From Azorinus chamasolen (Eukaryota > Mollusca > Bivalvia > Cardiida > Solecurtidae): 64,000 nt of DNA. The notes beneath the pieces were generated by a model that worked only from the letters and a program-made list of their open reading frames with translations, was not told the origin of the DNA and searched no databases. The number at the start of each line of letters is the position of its first letter. Within the stretch, counting starts at the first letter, position 1. Below are positions 50,601 through 54,062 of the stretch, in pieces. Location of the stretch: assembly GCA_963576725.1 (NCBI GenBank), contig OY755244.1, forward strand, positions 76,941,620-77,005,619, read 5' to 3'. Made by a program: the position numbers and the translations under genes.

Positions 50601-51493
50601 CCAAACATTTTTTTGTGTTTTTACGCATGGGCAAGTGTGCACTACGTCATCAAATCATGAGTACCGTTGCTTTGTCTGTAAACAACGCCTCGTAGCTTTA
50701 AAAATGAAATATGCGTCATAAACAGGTCAATACAGTTTATTTTTCCTTCAGCTATGCTAAACGTGAGAAAAATCTTAATATTGACGATACTTAATTTATA
50801 GAATATCAACATAAATTGAAAAATGTACCACATTGAAAATGTTTGACAGCTCTGACCCCTTCGGCTTATGCAAAGGTCACGTGCCCATGATGAAATCACG
50901 TGACTATGAATATAATGTTACAGTAAACAATTTCTAAAATAAAGGTTCGAAAAGCAGGTGATCTTTTTCTGGCAGCCATTTTTGTTTTTGTTATACGGAT
51001 TTTGGGGAACAAGGGATTGTTTTGGGATTAATAGATGAGGATAAAATTACTTAATTGTTTCAAAGTATGTATAAAAGATTATTTCGAACTGCTGATTAAT
51101 TATTTTCTTCAATAAACGTTTTCTGTTCCTGGTCAAAGATTAAGAGGTTCGAAAGACGGTGAGACCATGCTACATAGTTACAAACTTCAGACAATGTGCA
51201 TGAATTCTGATGGTACAGTATAATTCTGCAGAAATTGACAGTTTAGGAAATAAAACACAGAATTACTCAGCATATCCAGCGTTGAAAGGTATTGCGTGTG
51301 CTTTTTCGTTGCTTCGTGGTATGAATATAGGTCTCATTCCAAAGTCTCTTGAATTTTCAACCTCATCTTTGTTCATTCCGAGGAAATAAGGCCGTGCATA
51401 AACATATTTTTCGGCTTTCGGGGCGACCGGTTTCTCGTCTGCACTGTCCGCCTTTCTCGCATTGGCAACTGCCCCTTTTAATCGATTCAGCAT
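17723..51493 (-). CDS. PPM1H-like: PPM1H/J/M-type PP2C protein phosphatase, 11 exons
   Basis: Metal-dependent Ser/Thr phosphatase of the PPM1H/J/M branch; human PPM1H removes phosphate from Rab GTPases. Exons, in order on the minus strand: 51493-51267, 47759-47600 (donor uncertain), 43726-43628, 42377-42249, 40688-40576, 37246-37162, 34116-33998, 31791-31728, 31343-31236, 20053-19896, 18413-17723. All phases join, giving about 650 residues against roughly 514 in human PPM1H. Visible PP2C motifs: PYFLGMNKDEVE family signature near residue 45, GKSDYNED near 81-88, FGVFDGHAG near 139-147 (metal Asp), NAGDCR (family usually GDSR), ARVMGTIGVTRGLGDHDL near 333-350, SDGLWD near 389 (metal Asp) and FDDITAFVIP near 452 (metal Asp). 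The extra length is a Ser/Thr/Asn/Lys-rich tail of about 190 residues. Assignment to H rather than J or M is a best guess. Confidence 0.9.
18578..19028 (+). mobile_element. family F MITE carrying a nested family E MITE
   Basis: TA-flanked, TIR CAGTGGAATCCCTCTAATGC against GCATTAGAGGGGTTTTACTG. The palindrome's CCTGCATTAA was used as the target of the E element (18711-18960), after which F resumes with GCTGCCACCTGCC. Confidence 0.92.
18711..18960 (+). mobile_element. TTAA MITE family E nested in F
   Basis: First example of family E: TTAACCCTTCGCTTGCTATT start, centre TAAATAGTGAAGACCCAGAT with GAGACAGCTCCTGCAGGAGC palindrome, end CAGCAAGAGAAGGGTTAA. Confidence 0.93.
19030..19523. other. phosphatase intron 10, fragment of MITE
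   Basis: Only 19445-19490 resembles a family B centre (AACAAACAAAGCAAACCCTG). Nothing else is recognised. Confidence 0.4.
19524..19777 (+). mobile_element. TTAA MITE family E
   Basis: Full length, TTAA on both sides, palindrome GAGACAGCTCCTGTAGGAGC. Very similar to the copy at 18711. Confidence 0.93.
19896..20053 (-). CDS. PPM1H-like: phosphatase exon 10
   Basis: Acceptor TTTTTTTCAG|GTAAGAG, donor TCAGAA|GTGTGT. It codes for VRVIDLNSGIWTEDDVLIIG followed by SDGLWDGLTNEEAVNLV, the PP2C motif that carries a metal-binding Asp. Confidence 0.93.
20113..20315 (+). mobile_element. TTAA MITE family C, 3' truncated
   Basis: Starts 60 bases before exon 10's acceptor. The centre GACCCTATTTGAGCAAATG is slightly changed; the right end jumps from AGAGGTTGGG directly to GTTAA. 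Confidence 0.8.
20350..20579 (+). pseudogene. LINE ORF1 C-terminal fragment
   Basis: A frame from about 20373 to 20579 reads ADIENKLKSIFKLIDDLVKL, then GKISSCWSYNGQVFVKRTPD and ends SDLETRLGLSMN-stop. This is the coiled-coil end and WSxxGxVFVK motif seen in ORF1-like proteins of non-LTR elements. It begins without a clear start, so it is a 5'-truncated relic. It may or may not belong to the LINE at 24.2 kb. Confidence 0.5.
20580..21537. other. phosphatase intron 9, little recognised
   Basis: A diverged family D centre lies at 20693-20765 (AGTTTGTATCATGATGAGAT against ATCTCATCGGGATCCAAAAT). The rest shows no gene. TTTCGTTTCG..CAAGA blocks near 21450, 21850 and 22110 are related to each other. 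Confidence 0.4.
21538..21775 (+). mobile_element. family B MITE, diverged
   Basis: TTAACCCTTTACTCCATGAT start, worn palindrome, end GGAGGAAATGTGTAAG. Confidence 0.65.
22391..22639 (+). mobile_element. TTAA MITE family A/B
   Basis: TTAATCCTCTCCCTTATGTA start, intact CAGCTCCTATAGGAGCCGTC centre, end AACAGCGAAAGGGTTAA. Confidence 0.85.
22640..24198. other. phosphatase intron 9, upstream of LINE
   Basis: No exon seen. A family D-like centre lies at 23168-23230 and a run of C at 23330-23341. Bases from about 24000 may be LINE 5' UTR. Confidence 0.4.
24199..26760 (+). mobile_element. CR1/L2-type LINE, ORF2 N-terminal 854 residues
   Basis: Non-LTR retrotransposon polyprotein. Residues 60-73 form a hydrophobic stretch, and 75-83 are GDVESNPGP, a canonical 2A motif with separation expected between Gly82 and Pro83. 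The AP-type endonuclease follows (SNIRS with Asn100, TETH with Glu125, GDFN 230-233, SDH 291-293), then reverse transcriptase: NYRPVSLL near 593, FCDISKAFDRVWH near 663-675, AGVPQGSVLGPLLF near 720, and the catalytic FADD at 751-754. No stop or frameshift up to Met854, where the AACAAG element is inserted. The copy lies opposite to the host phosphatase gene in its ninth intron. Clade assignment (CR1/L2/Jockey-like) is by general look. Confidence 0.92.
24421..24447 (+). other. 2A ribosome-skipping motif in LINE ORF
   Basis: Encodes GDVESNPGP right after a leucine-rich hydrophobic segment. All conserved 2A residues (D-V-E-x-N-P-G-P) are present. Confidence 0.9.
27060..28360 (+). repeat. tandem repeat with AGGTCACAGTGACCT palindromes
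   Basis: Nine units share TGGTACGCGACACTCCGCCA, TCCCAAGATGAACTCACAC, CCAAATTTGGAATC and CTCCGGACAAGCTTTTTGTA. AGGTCACAGTGACCT is exact at 27261, 27408, 27872 and 28187 and has one change in most other units. AGGTCAAAGGTCA (DR1) precedes it in many. Confidence 0.95.
28449..28550. repeat. (CA)n/(CCCA)n microsatellite
   Basis: ACACACCCACCCACCCACAC mix between the array and the terminal hairpin. Confidence 0.97.
28595..29437 (+). mobile_element. LINE ORF2 C-terminal 280 residues
   Basis: Same element as 24199-26760, in one open frame after the insert. It starts NIKFTLNRRALNQIYISYV, then RPILEYASIVWDGC typical of the RT thumb of this LINE group, and ends with the Cys/His-like tail CECSHEIENAEHYFFQC. 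Stop TAG at 29435-29437. Confidence 0.9.
29438..29852 (+). mobile_element. LINE 3' UTR and tail
   Basis: Contains two copies of TTATGCTAAGATGTCT, a (TC)n tract (29608-29690) and ends in ATATGTTTAAACTAAACTAAA, a short tandem tail of the kind CR1/L2 elements use instead of poly(A). Confidence 0.75.
29853..29976 (-). mobile_element. family B half-MITE (LINE insertion site)
   Basis: Centre AACAGAAGGCCCTGATAGGA to end TTAGGCAAAGTGTTAA. Its other half is not found on the far side of the LINE, so the LINE either truncated it or arrived with a deletion. Confidence 0.7.
29973..30203 (+). mobile_element. TTAA MITE family C
   Basis: Full copy sharing its left TTAA with the preceding B fragment. Ends GGAGGAAAGGGTTAA. 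Confidence 0.9.
30311..30534 (+). mobile_element. TTAA MITE family A, one palindrome arm deleted
   Basis: TTAACCCTTTCCCTCATGTA to GAACAGGGAAAGGGTTAA. The left arm is cut from GCATTTGCAT to CTAGGAGCC. Confidence 0.88.
30647..30980 (+). mobile_element. family B MITE, rearranged
   Basis: Left end TTAACCCTTTACTCCATAGA, centre missing, B right-half pieces at 30710-30765 and 30905-30980, with a family D scrap (GGATCCTGATGAGACGCTGA) between. Confidence 0.55.
30982..31209 (+). mobile_element. TTAA MITE family C
   Basis: Full copy; its right TTAA lies 27 bases inside the intron downstream of exon 9's donor. Confidence 0.9.
31236..31343 (-). CDS. PPM1H-like: phosphatase exon 9
   Basis: 108 nt, 36 codons, acceptor TTTTCAG|GCGCGAG, donor CTGAG|GTAAGT. 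ARVMGTIGVTRGLGDHDLYV then YDSNIWIKPFLSAKPE is nearly identical to the PPM1H family and was the key to identifying the gene. Confidence 0.95.
31510..31700 (+). mobile_element. family A right-half fragment
   Basis: From GGGAGCCATCTGATCTGGGT to AACAGGGAAATGCTTAA; it ends about 30 bases downstream of exon 8's donor. Confidence 0.75.
31728..31791 (-). CDS. PPM1H-like: phosphatase exon 8
   Basis: 64 nt, acceptor CATACAG|GGTAACA, donor AGAAAG|GTAAGT. It completes TG|G (Trp) and reads VTKTITEEDLRFPLVIGEGR K, matching the KTIEDEDLKFPL region of the family. Confidence 0.93.
31850..31915 (+). mobile_element. family D centre fragment
   Basis: GCAGTTTAGATCCAGACAAG and a worn inverted partner. Confidence 0.4.
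31964..32191 (+). mobile_element. TTAA MITE family C
   Basis: TTAACCCATTCCCTCATATT to GAGGTAATGGGTTAA. Intact centre. Confidence 0.9.
32296..32498 (+). mobile_element. TA-flanked MITE family F
   Basis: CAGTAGAACCCCTCTAATGC to CACATTAGCGGGTTTACTG, TA on both sides, centre AGAAAGCTCCTCTAGCAGCT. Confidence 0.9.
32533..32763 (+). mobile_element. TTAA MITE family C
   Basis: Left TTAA mutated to TAAA, right end GAGGTAATGGGTTAA. The centre CATTTGCTCCATGGAGCAAA is shortened. Confidence 0.85.
32830..33545. repeat. 66-bp tandem repeat, about 11 copies
   Basis: Unit contains GGATAATTACAACAGTTAGC, ACTAAATCCTCAGTGTGTTA, TGAGCTGAAAC and ATTAACCCTTTACCT. The ATTAACCCTTT part is a MITE end, so the array likely grew from the edge of an inserted family B element. 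Confidence 0.95.
33545..33991 (-). mobile_element. family B MITE with nested family A, at exon 7 donor
   Basis: B reads from TTAACCCTTGACCTCATGAA up to CCATGAGCTT, is interrupted by A (33675-33909) and resumes CTAAAGAAGTC..GGATCTACTATGTTTGCAAA to GGAGCAAAGAGTTAA. Its last TTAA (33988-33991) occupies intron positions +7 to +10 of exon 7's donor. Confidence 0.82.
33675..33909 (-). mobile_element. TTAA MITE family A nested in B
   Basis: TTAACCCTTTCCCTGTTCTA to AAGGAAAAGGGTTAA; half of the palindrome is deleted (AGCAGACTCCTAGAGGAGCC). Confidence 0.9.
33998..34116 (-). CDS. PPM1H-like: phosphatase exon 7
   Basis: 119 nt with the shortest acceptor choice (TTTTTATCAG|GGGCATTG). It reads GHCYPELLHSEFSCTEYQRR then VNRNDVGKRMLCRKPGMEG and TG|G (Trp), matching the HLLGNEFTHLEFPRRVQRKE region of the family. 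Donor TG|GTACGT. The acceptor is part of a 39-bp tandem repeat, so four further in-frame acceptors lie upstream. Confidence 0.9.
34103..34290 (-). repeat. PPM1H-like: 39-bp tandem repeat carrying 3' splice sites
   Basis: Five units; on the minus strand each holds TTTTATTTTTATCAG followed by GGGCATTGTTATCC. Potential exon starts are at 34116, 34155, 34194, 34233 and 34272. Each unit adds 13 codons (GHCYPFCQFYFYQ or close variant) in the exon 7 frame with no stop. Confidence 0.93.
34435..34673 (-). mobile_element. TTAA MITE family A
   Basis: TTAACCTTTTCCTTGTTCTA to GAAGGAAAGGGTTAA; centre reduced (GATCAGAGCCGTCTGATC). Confidence 0.9.
34698..34873 (-). mobile_element. family B MITE, shortened
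   Basis: Right end GTGGTAAAGGGTTAA is clear. The left part is shortened but starts at a TTAA. Confidence 0.7.
34874..35280. other. phosphatase intron 6, nothing recognised
   Basis: GATGACCTTGACTTTGG at the start resembles the AACAAG-type arrays; no exon is seen on either strand. Confidence 0.35.
35281..35480. repeat. CACA-rich degenerate tandem tract
   Basis: About eight loose units of ACACAGAACCAGGCAC and ACATATGCACACAC. Confidence 0.7.
35783..36148 (+). mobile_element. AACAAG element, single unit, plus unknown tail
   Basis: AACAAGATGTGTTTGTGAAA start, TGACCTTTGACCT (DR1) at 35816, CAGACAAACCAACCAACCAA tract. There is no terminal hairpin. 35975-36148 (TCCTTCGGATGAGACTATAA.. GGTCC) is a different, unclassified repeat tail. 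Confidence 0.6.
36149..36394 (-). mobile_element. TTAA MITE family A
   Basis: CCTTTCCCTGTTCTGTGTTT to GAGGGAAAGGGTTAA. The left TTAA is mutated; the palindrome CAGCTCCTCTAGGAGCTG is intact. Confidence 0.88.
36440..36516 (-). mobile_element. family B half-MITE
   Basis: AGCAGACCCTGATCAGATGG to TTTGCAAAGGCATA, where a TA element is inserted. Confidence 0.65.
36517..37120. mobile_element. 604-bp TA-flanked TIR element
   Basis: TIR CCATACTTTGGGAATAATTG GCAG at the left and its inverted copy at 37097-37120, TA on both sides. No coding frame inside. Mariner-like by TIR and TA. Confidence 0.85.
37162..37246 (-). CDS. PPM1H-like: phosphatase exon 6
   Basis: 85 nt, acceptor TGCACTTCAG|GGCAGTG, donor TACCTG|GTATGT. 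It completes AG|G (Arg after GDC) and reads AVLCQGDKVTQVSRDFNPES ERQRLNYL, matching the AIIIRNG..FTPETERQRLQYL region. Phase 0 at its end fits exon 7. Confidence 0.92.
37308..37374 (+). mobile_element. family D centre fragment
   Basis: AACAGCTTGGATCTCATCAA against ATCAGGATCCAAGCCATTTG. Confidence 0.5.
37986..38818 (+). mobile_element. array element, AACAAGAGGGCC type
   Basis: Starts AACAAGAGGGCCAGAATGGCC, ends CTCTGGTGAGCTAAAAA. It has about four units of 175-190 bp with CAGAGGAGAAGATTTTCAAAG, CCAATTTTGACCCCAGGGCC and TTTGTAGAGGACCTGAACAT, then a GACGACGCAC tract. A widespread type in bivalve genomes as far as I recall. Confidence 0.75.
38863..39579. mobile_element. pogo/Tigger-like TA element, 717 bp
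   Basis: TIR CAGTAAACTCCCTGAAAACC against GGTTTTCAGGGAGTTTACTG, TA on both sides. CTCTGAAAACCGGA repeats lie near both ends. No transposase frame. Confidence 0.85.
39973..40224 (+). mobile_element. TTAA MITE family B
   Basis: TTAACCTTTATCTCCATAAA to GGCGTTAAGGGTTAA, centre CGGCTCCTATAGGAGCCATA. Confidence 0.9.
40329..40569 (-). mobile_element. chimeric C/A MITE at exon 5 donor
   Basis: Left 115 bp are family C, from TTAACCCATTCCCTCATAGG to AATAGAGCATTTGC. It then switches to family A at AAACAGAGCAGACTC and ends GAGGGAAAGGGTTAA. GCATTTGC is common to both parents at the switch. Its TTAA occupies intron positions +7 to +10 of exon 5. Confidence 0.88.
40576..40688 (-). CDS. PPM1H-like: phosphatase exon 5
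   Basis: 113 nt, acceptor TTCATAACAG|GATGCTC, donor GACTGCAG|GTATGA. It reads DAQLDRESSNYVIKGGCTAL then VALFLKNKLYIANAGDC and AG of Arg. This is the core PP2C GG-C-TA-L and NAGDxR segment; the usual Ser of GDSR is Cys here. Confidence 0.95.
40823..41060 (+). mobile_element. TTAA MITE family B
   Basis: TTAACACATTATTCCATAAA to GGAGTAAATGGTTAA. Confidence 0.85.
41381..41608 (+). mobile_element. MITE family H
   Basis: Only copy seen of this type: TIR TTAACCCATTTGCTCCCA against TGGGAGCAAATGGGTGAA, centre CAAACAGTGTAGACTCTGAT with CAGACGCTGCATAATGCAGC palindrome. The right TTAA is mutated to TGAA. Confidence 0.85.
41610..41942 (+). mobile_element. two abutting family B fragments
   Basis: 41610-41800 is a forward B left part (ATGACTCCTGTAAGAGACAC centre); 41803-41942 is a reverse B right part ending CAGTAAAGGGTTAA. 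Confidence 0.65.
41939..42153 (+). mobile_element. family C MITE
   Basis: It shares TTAA with the previous B part; centre CATTTGCTCCGTAGGAGCAA; the right end AACGGGTAAA is worn. Confidence 0.82.
42249..42377 (-). CDS. PPM1H-like: phosphatase exon 4
   Basis: 129 nt, 43 codons, acceptor TAATTTCAG|GACAAAC. The donor GATATG|GTTTGA is weak. It reads DKLEACLEYLLPKLHNSPSD then PYCTDVTVDDLVIGAFEEAF ADM, matching the CLVIGALESAFKEM end of the family segment. Confidence 0.92.
42621..42816 (-). mobile_element. TTAA MITE family A
   Basis: TTAACCCTTTCCCTGTTCGA to GAGGGAAACGGTTAA; part of the stem side is deleted after GTAGCC. Confidence 0.9.
42844..42962 (+). mobile_element. family G MITE, right half lost
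   Basis: TTAACCCTTTGAATGCAGAA start, centre AACAGGGTAGACCCAGAACA / CCCTCTCATCAGGGTCTGCA. Confidence 0.6.
43185..43265. repeat. 2 x ~44-bp tandem duplication
   Basis: ACAGTGTAGTACCTGATCAG AC..CCATATTTT occurs twice in a row. Confidence 0.85.
43310..43505 (+). mobile_element. family F MITE, worn ends
   Basis: CAGTAAAATCTCTCTAATGT start; palindrome AGCCTAATGCAGGATGAAAG; right end CAGTAGAGGGGTTATTCTG. Confidence 0.75.
43511..43668 (-). repeat. PPM1H-like: 79-bp tandem duplication of exon 3 end and donor
   Basis: Copy 43590-43668 contains the real end of exon 3 and its donor. Copy 43511-43589 lies downstream in intron 3 and keeps CTTCTTAACAAACATCTACA G|GTAAGTA. The duplicate donor is closer to consensus than the real one (GTAAATG). 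Confidence 0.9.
43628..43726 (-). CDS. PPM1H-like: phosphatase exon 3
   Basis: 99 nt, 33 codons, acceptor TTATTTATAG|GAAGCAT, donor CTACAG|GTAAAT. It reads EASLEASYFGVFDGHAGYRV then SLIVSRLLNKHLQ; FDGHAG is the metal-binding PP2C signature. Confidence 0.95.
43740..44168 (+). mobile_element. array element with GCCCCC...GGCATAA hairpin
   Basis: Two units of about 190 bp (AAACAGGAAGTAGATG, CAACTCACTATGA, CAGACCAAATATCAAATCAT), a GGACGTAC tract and the terminal hairpin GCCCCCCGTCGCC TAAAGGCGGAGGC followed by ATAA. The 5' start is not clear. Confidence 0.7.
44169..44990 (-). mobile_element. family B MITE split by a TA element
   Basis: B starts TTAACCTTTTCCTCCATGAA, is interrupted at 44199-44776 and resumes to GGAGTATAGGGTTAA. 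The centre is shortened to CGGCTCCTCTGATCAGGGTC. Confidence 0.82.
44199..44776. mobile_element. 578-bp TA-flanked TIR element
   Basis: Ends CTGTCCATTTCAATTTACTT TGTCACTGAATTT and inverted AAATTCAGTGACAAAG TAAATTGAAATGTACAG, with TA on both sides. No reading frame of note. Confidence 0.85.
45005..45067. repeat. perfect 30-bp inverted repeat, 3-nt loop
   Basis: Arm CTTGGTGCAAAACTATTGTA ACTCCTTCAC, loop TTT, then the exact reverse complement. It is unlike the MITE centres. Confidence 0.97.
45116..45307 (-). mobile_element. family B MITE, one end lost
   Basis: TTAACTCCTTACTTCATTAA start; one palindrome arm missing; fades after ATCTATGAAGTAAAA. Confidence 0.65.
45318..45563 (+). mobile_element. 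TTAA MITE family A
   Basis: TTAACCCTGTCCTTCATATA to GAACAGGGAAAGGGTTAA. Confidence 0.92.
45608..45808 (+). mobile_element. TA-flanked MITE family F, variant 2
   Basis: TAGTAAAACCTCTCTATAAC to GTTATAGAGAGATTTTACTG; palindrome AACAGAACGCTCCCATAGGA is intact. Confidence 0.9.
45818..46006 (+). mobile_element. family C MITE without palindrome, TTAT flanks
   Basis: CCCATTCTCTCATATTAACG to CAGGGAATGGG. Flanked by TTAT on both sides instead of TTAA. The centre is deleted from AATAGAGCATT to CTAAACTAC. Confidence 0.8.
46087..46388 (+). mobile_element. family B MITE and adjoining B scrap
   Basis: 46153-46388 is a B copy (TTAACCATTTACTCCATAAG, centre AAGCTCCTGTTGGAGCCATC); 46087-46156 is the end of another sharing the TTAA. 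Confidence 0.7.
46404..46653 (-). mobile_element. TTAA MITE family E
   Basis: Full reverse copy, TTAACCCTTCTCTTGCTGAA to GCAAGCGAAGGGTTAA, palindrome intact. Confidence 0.93.
46667..46753 (+). mobile_element. family D/G-like fragment
   Basis: TTAACTCTTTACATAATGG, GGACCCAGATGAGATG and a worn inverted partner. Confidence 0.45.
46754..47017 (+). mobile_element. TTAA MITE family A
   Basis: TTAACCCTTTCCTTCATATA to GAGGAGGAAAGGGTTAA; a CTTCATTACATA duplication in the right half. Confidence 0.9.
47069..47277 (+). mobile_element. family A/B MITE, no TTAA
   Basis: CCTCTTCCCTCATAAAGACG to AGAGAAAGGGATAAA with a worn palindrome. Confidence 0.65.
47600..47759 (-). CDS. PPM1H-like: phosphatase exon 2
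   Basis: Acceptor CTTTATTGCAG|GTGTATA is certain: it completes GA|G (Glu) and reads CINGGKSDYNEDNSYACVLR, the PP2C motif with the NED metal ligand. The donor is not: AAT|GTACAT (47599) fits the phase, but CAT|GTATCG and CTT|GTAGTT also would. The variable linker LRNQQNGTSSPDHVSPDSKK follows, as in the family. Confidence 0.82.
47770..48062. other. phosphatase intron 1, nothing recognised
   Basis: Only AT-rich unique sequence is seen. Confidence 0.4.
48063..48286 (+). mobile_element. TTAA MITE family A, first of a train
   Basis: TTAACCCTTTCCCTCATCGA, right end shortened to TATTCAGTAGGGTTAA. Confidence 0.88.
48283..48473 (-). mobile_element. TTAA MITE family A, second of a train
   Basis: Shares TTAA 48283-48286 with its left neighbour; the palindrome is reduced to AAACAGGGTCCACTGTTTGC. 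Confidence 0.88.
48470..48686 (+). mobile_element. TTAA MITE family B, third of a train
   Basis: Shares TTAA 48470-48473; ends GGAGTAAATGGTTAA. One palindrome arm is mostly lost (GACCTATAGGAGCC). Confidence 0.88.
48776..49025 (+). mobile_element. family A MITE with TTAT flanks
   Basis: Full length with perfect palindrome CGGCTCCTAGAGGAGCCG; end GAACAGGGAATGGG. Flanked by TTAT on both sides (48776-48779, 49022-49025). Confidence 0.88.
49028..49198 (-). mobile_element. family B MITE, one end lost
   Basis: Centre AACTCCTAAAGGAGCAGTCT, end CTGGTATAGGGTTAA. Confidence 0.65.
49246..49563 (+). CDS. unrecognised ORF, 105 codons
   Basis: Open frame MTAYLYRLYSLYVNSAWSYL to GLKITFSLLI-stop with a mixed, protein-like composition and two hydrophobic stretches (SIIAICQTLL, MLNSLLCM). 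I do not recognise it. It lies in phosphatase intron 1 on the opposite strand. TTATCTATACAG just before could be a splice acceptor. It may be chance or part of an old element. Confidence 0.2.
   Translation: MTAYLYRLYSLYVNSAWSYLTTDSIIAICQTLLKWVEFTLAVPGISLSTSSGMLNSLLCMSKYATIKGHFVSILSYLISGGAEFIHKGLQNSILEGLKITFSLLI
49668..50551. mobile_element. 884-bp long-TIR element with stepped palindromes
   Basis: Inverted arms of about 130 bp start AGGCAGTGGCTATTCTTACG and carry the small self-palindromes TTACGGTACCGTAA and ACGGAAGTTCCGT. AAAATGT (7 bp, possibly TAAAATGT) is duplicated on both sides (49661-49667, 50552-50558). No transposase inside. Confidence 0.85.
51267..51493 (-). CDS. PPM1H-like: phosphatase exon 1 (first coding exon)
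   Basis: ATG at 51493-51491, MLNRLKGAVANARKADSADE, then ARPYFLGMNKDEVENSRDFG and IPFNAGYAE; donor GCTGA|GTAATT. PYFLG..DEVE and GYAE are hallmark N-terminal motifs of PPM1H/J. TAACTTTTAG lies directly before AAGATG, so this exon may begin at 51496 with a separate upstream 5' UTR exon. Confidence 0.92.
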
Positions 51494-51598
51494 CTTCTAA
51501 AAGTTAGGCAAATAATGTTACTTCATCAAAACATTTGTATTCTTTTTCTACGTGAAAAAAGATAAATTATTTCCTCATCTCTACTTTCTCTTTTATTC

Positions 51599-51606
51599 CC
51601 GGAAGT
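51599..51606 (+). promoter_or_regulatory. possible ETS site upstream of phosphatase gene
   Basis: CCGGAAGT, a consensus ETS-factor core, 106 bases upstream of the start codon. There is no TATA box nearby. Single-motif evidence only. Confidence 0.3.
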
Positions 51607-51727
51607 AGGAGTTTGTTTATCGAATAACGCCCCTTTGCATACCCCGAGTGATCTCCCCTACACCAAAACACTGCAAATGTCCATCAAAGTATCAAAAGGA
51701 CTGAATATGGTAAAACCTAACCAATAT

Positions 51728-51768
51728 ATAATGATGGCGATGGCGATAGCGATAGCGATGGCGATGAC

Positions 51769-51814
<46 letters not shown>

Positions 51815-51965
51815 GTAATGGTGCTTATGGTGATGATGATCATTATTAGAATGATGATCATTATTATGATTATGATGATTAATGATGTCGCAGCAGCTGC
51901 TGCTGGTGATAATGATATATAGCCTAATGGTGGTTATGATAATGATGATGATGATGATGAAAAGT
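51728..51965. repeat. (GAT)n microsatellite region
   Basis: GATGATGATG tracts at 51767-51815 and 51938-51960 with GCGATA variants and diverged ATGATCATTATT between. Confidence 0.95.
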
Positions 51966-52134
51966 AAGTTGGTATAGCTCTTTATAGCGATGAAGTATTT
52001 GTATTATTATGAAGTTGTTTTGCCTAAAATCCCGAACATCAGTACACATTTAGAATGTTTGTGGATTGGGCAGAAATGTTCTAGCTAAAATTTCATTTAC
52101 GTTAAATAGCCATATAATGATGTTTATAGAATTA

Positions 52135-52564
52135 CAGTAGAATCTGTCAATAACGACCACATTATGATTGAATAAACACCGGGGGTTATAACAGGCTGAG
52201 CAGGTGACTGTCTAATGCACAACGAAAATAATGCAGAAGGCATCTATAGGAGCTTTCTGCACAACGTTTGCCCTGTATTAAACTACTACATGTCTTAACC
52301 CATTACCTCATAGGCTATTTTTAGATACAACCTCTTTAAATAAATCTACCGAAAAGGAGCATTAACTAGAGAAAAGGAAACTTTTAGTATGTTGTAGTTT
52401 GAAACCATTGTGATGAATAGAGCATTTGCTGCTATAGGAGCAAAAGCTCTATTTATCACAATGGTTTCACAAAGTGACTTTTACAGAGTCGTCAATATGA
52501 GGGAATGGATTAAAACCCAAGAAAAAGACTTATTTTTGGTGGATACTGTAGATAGGGTTTACTG
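52135..52564 (+). mobile_element. family F MITE carrying a nested family C MITE
   Basis: CAGTAGAATCTGTCAATAAC start, palindrome half CCCTGTATTAAACTAC, C inserted at 52295-52513, then GATAGGGTTTACTG. Confidence 0.78.
52295..52513 (-). mobile_element. TTAA MITE family C nested in F
   Basis: TTAACCCATTACCTCATAGG to GAGGGAATGGATTAA, intact centre. Confidence 0.9.
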
Positions 52565-52867
52565 TGTAAGACTATCGCTACATTAATGGTACGTATTCAT
52601 CAGATTATTTAAAATCCCATCTCAAGATTTTAAGTATTCTAACGATAAAACTTGCGAAATAGATCAATAAAAACTATATATTTATATACATGAACATGTA
52701 GATCTATTGCAGAAATTAATTTCAAATAAGTAAAGTTGTTCTAAATATTGCACAAGAATTTGCACGAATTATGTATGTTGAGCCTACTGAGTTATCATGT
52801 GAGCATCCTTAGTGATATATTGAATCGTTCACAATTTGACTTTATTTCAATGGGTATCTTAATTATA

Positions 52868-53151
52868 TTAACTCATTCCCCACCTACTGACGCTTTTGAC
52901 GCCTCTAAGAGGCCCTTTCCTCCACAAATACGCCTTTCTACGCCTCTATAAAAGTCACTTTTTAAGAAACCATTGTGATAAATAGAGCATTTGCTCCATA
53001 GGAGCAAATGCTCTACATGTATTTATCACAATGGTTTATAAACTACACAATTCTAAAATGTTCATTTTCTCTAGTTAATGCTCCTTTTCGGTAGATTTAT
53101 TCAAAGAGGTTGGATCTAAAAAAAAATAGTCTATAGGAGGGAATGTGTTAA
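52868..53151 (+). mobile_element. TTAA MITE family C with duplicated left end
   Basis: Two C starts in series (52868 TTAACTCATTCCCCACC; about 52911 CCCTTTCCTCCACAAATACG) share one right end at 53148-53151. Confidence 0.82.
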
Positions 53152-54062
53152 CGGTAGTTCGTCTCTATATTTTATATTGTTGGCATCCATCAGTTTGGTT
53201 TATGGACTTACATTATGAACTGTCAGGCAACGACTGGGGAGCCTGTAGCGCCCGATCCAGGAAGTGCAATCTCTATCGCACTTCTGGCACGCGAGGGCAG
53301 GTGCGTTGGCGATTGGCGTTGTTTGTCTTTTTACCTTTTTGCTTGGATTCCATGCATTATTTTTGCTATTTCTTGTTTTTTAAAAATGCTGCCTCCACAC
53401 AAAGTTTTTCTGCTTTATGATTTCTGTACACTGTGTCAGTCAAACGTAAACGCTTTATCAATAAAACACATTTCCATGTGTTGCTCAACAGTGCAACAGT
53501 GACGCATAATTGGGACAATCACCGTCTGGTTGTTCCATTTGTCAGTACACTATAAAGTATGCATTTGGGGGATGTATCCATCATCCACCATGGGGAGTTG
53601 GTTCTAATAATCTGTACATTGATCACATGTCTGTCATATTACGTATACTGAAACACGTGCCGAGTCACACCTTGCATGATGTTGGGTTTACTATGTAAAA
53701 TAATAAATTTATCACCCCTTAATGGTTATTATAATTACAAACCGGTCCCTATAGTTATAAGGTATAACCTACATCTGAGTCCGAACTTAGTACTTCTAAG
53801 TCAATACATTAGGTGCAAACTAATTGAGCAGCTGAGTTGTAACACAGATGTATTCCTCAACCACAGCGTGTTTATTATCAACTGCAAAGCATCTGGCTCA
53901 ATATCAGACACTGCATGGCCTGTAAAGTTTGCAATTTGCCAATTATTCAAAAGTATTTGACAATGAAATGAGGTCAATAATTAATAACTGAAGAAGAGGT
54001 GTACGTGTGCAAGGGGGTGGGGTCATTTAGCTCATCATATACTTCCACCACTGAATTGATTA
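53152..54062. other. intergenic, possible coding relic near 53200
   Basis: 53199-53290 has a frame LHYELSGNDWGACSARSRK followed by a good donor (GGGCAG|GTGCGT). It faintly recalls the start of an alpha-carbonic anhydrase but lacks the QSPI motif in frame. Nothing else is recognised. Confidence 0.25.

Noticed and set aside
51635..51922. Poly-Met frame upstream of the phosphatase
   Set aside because: Translation of (GAT)n.
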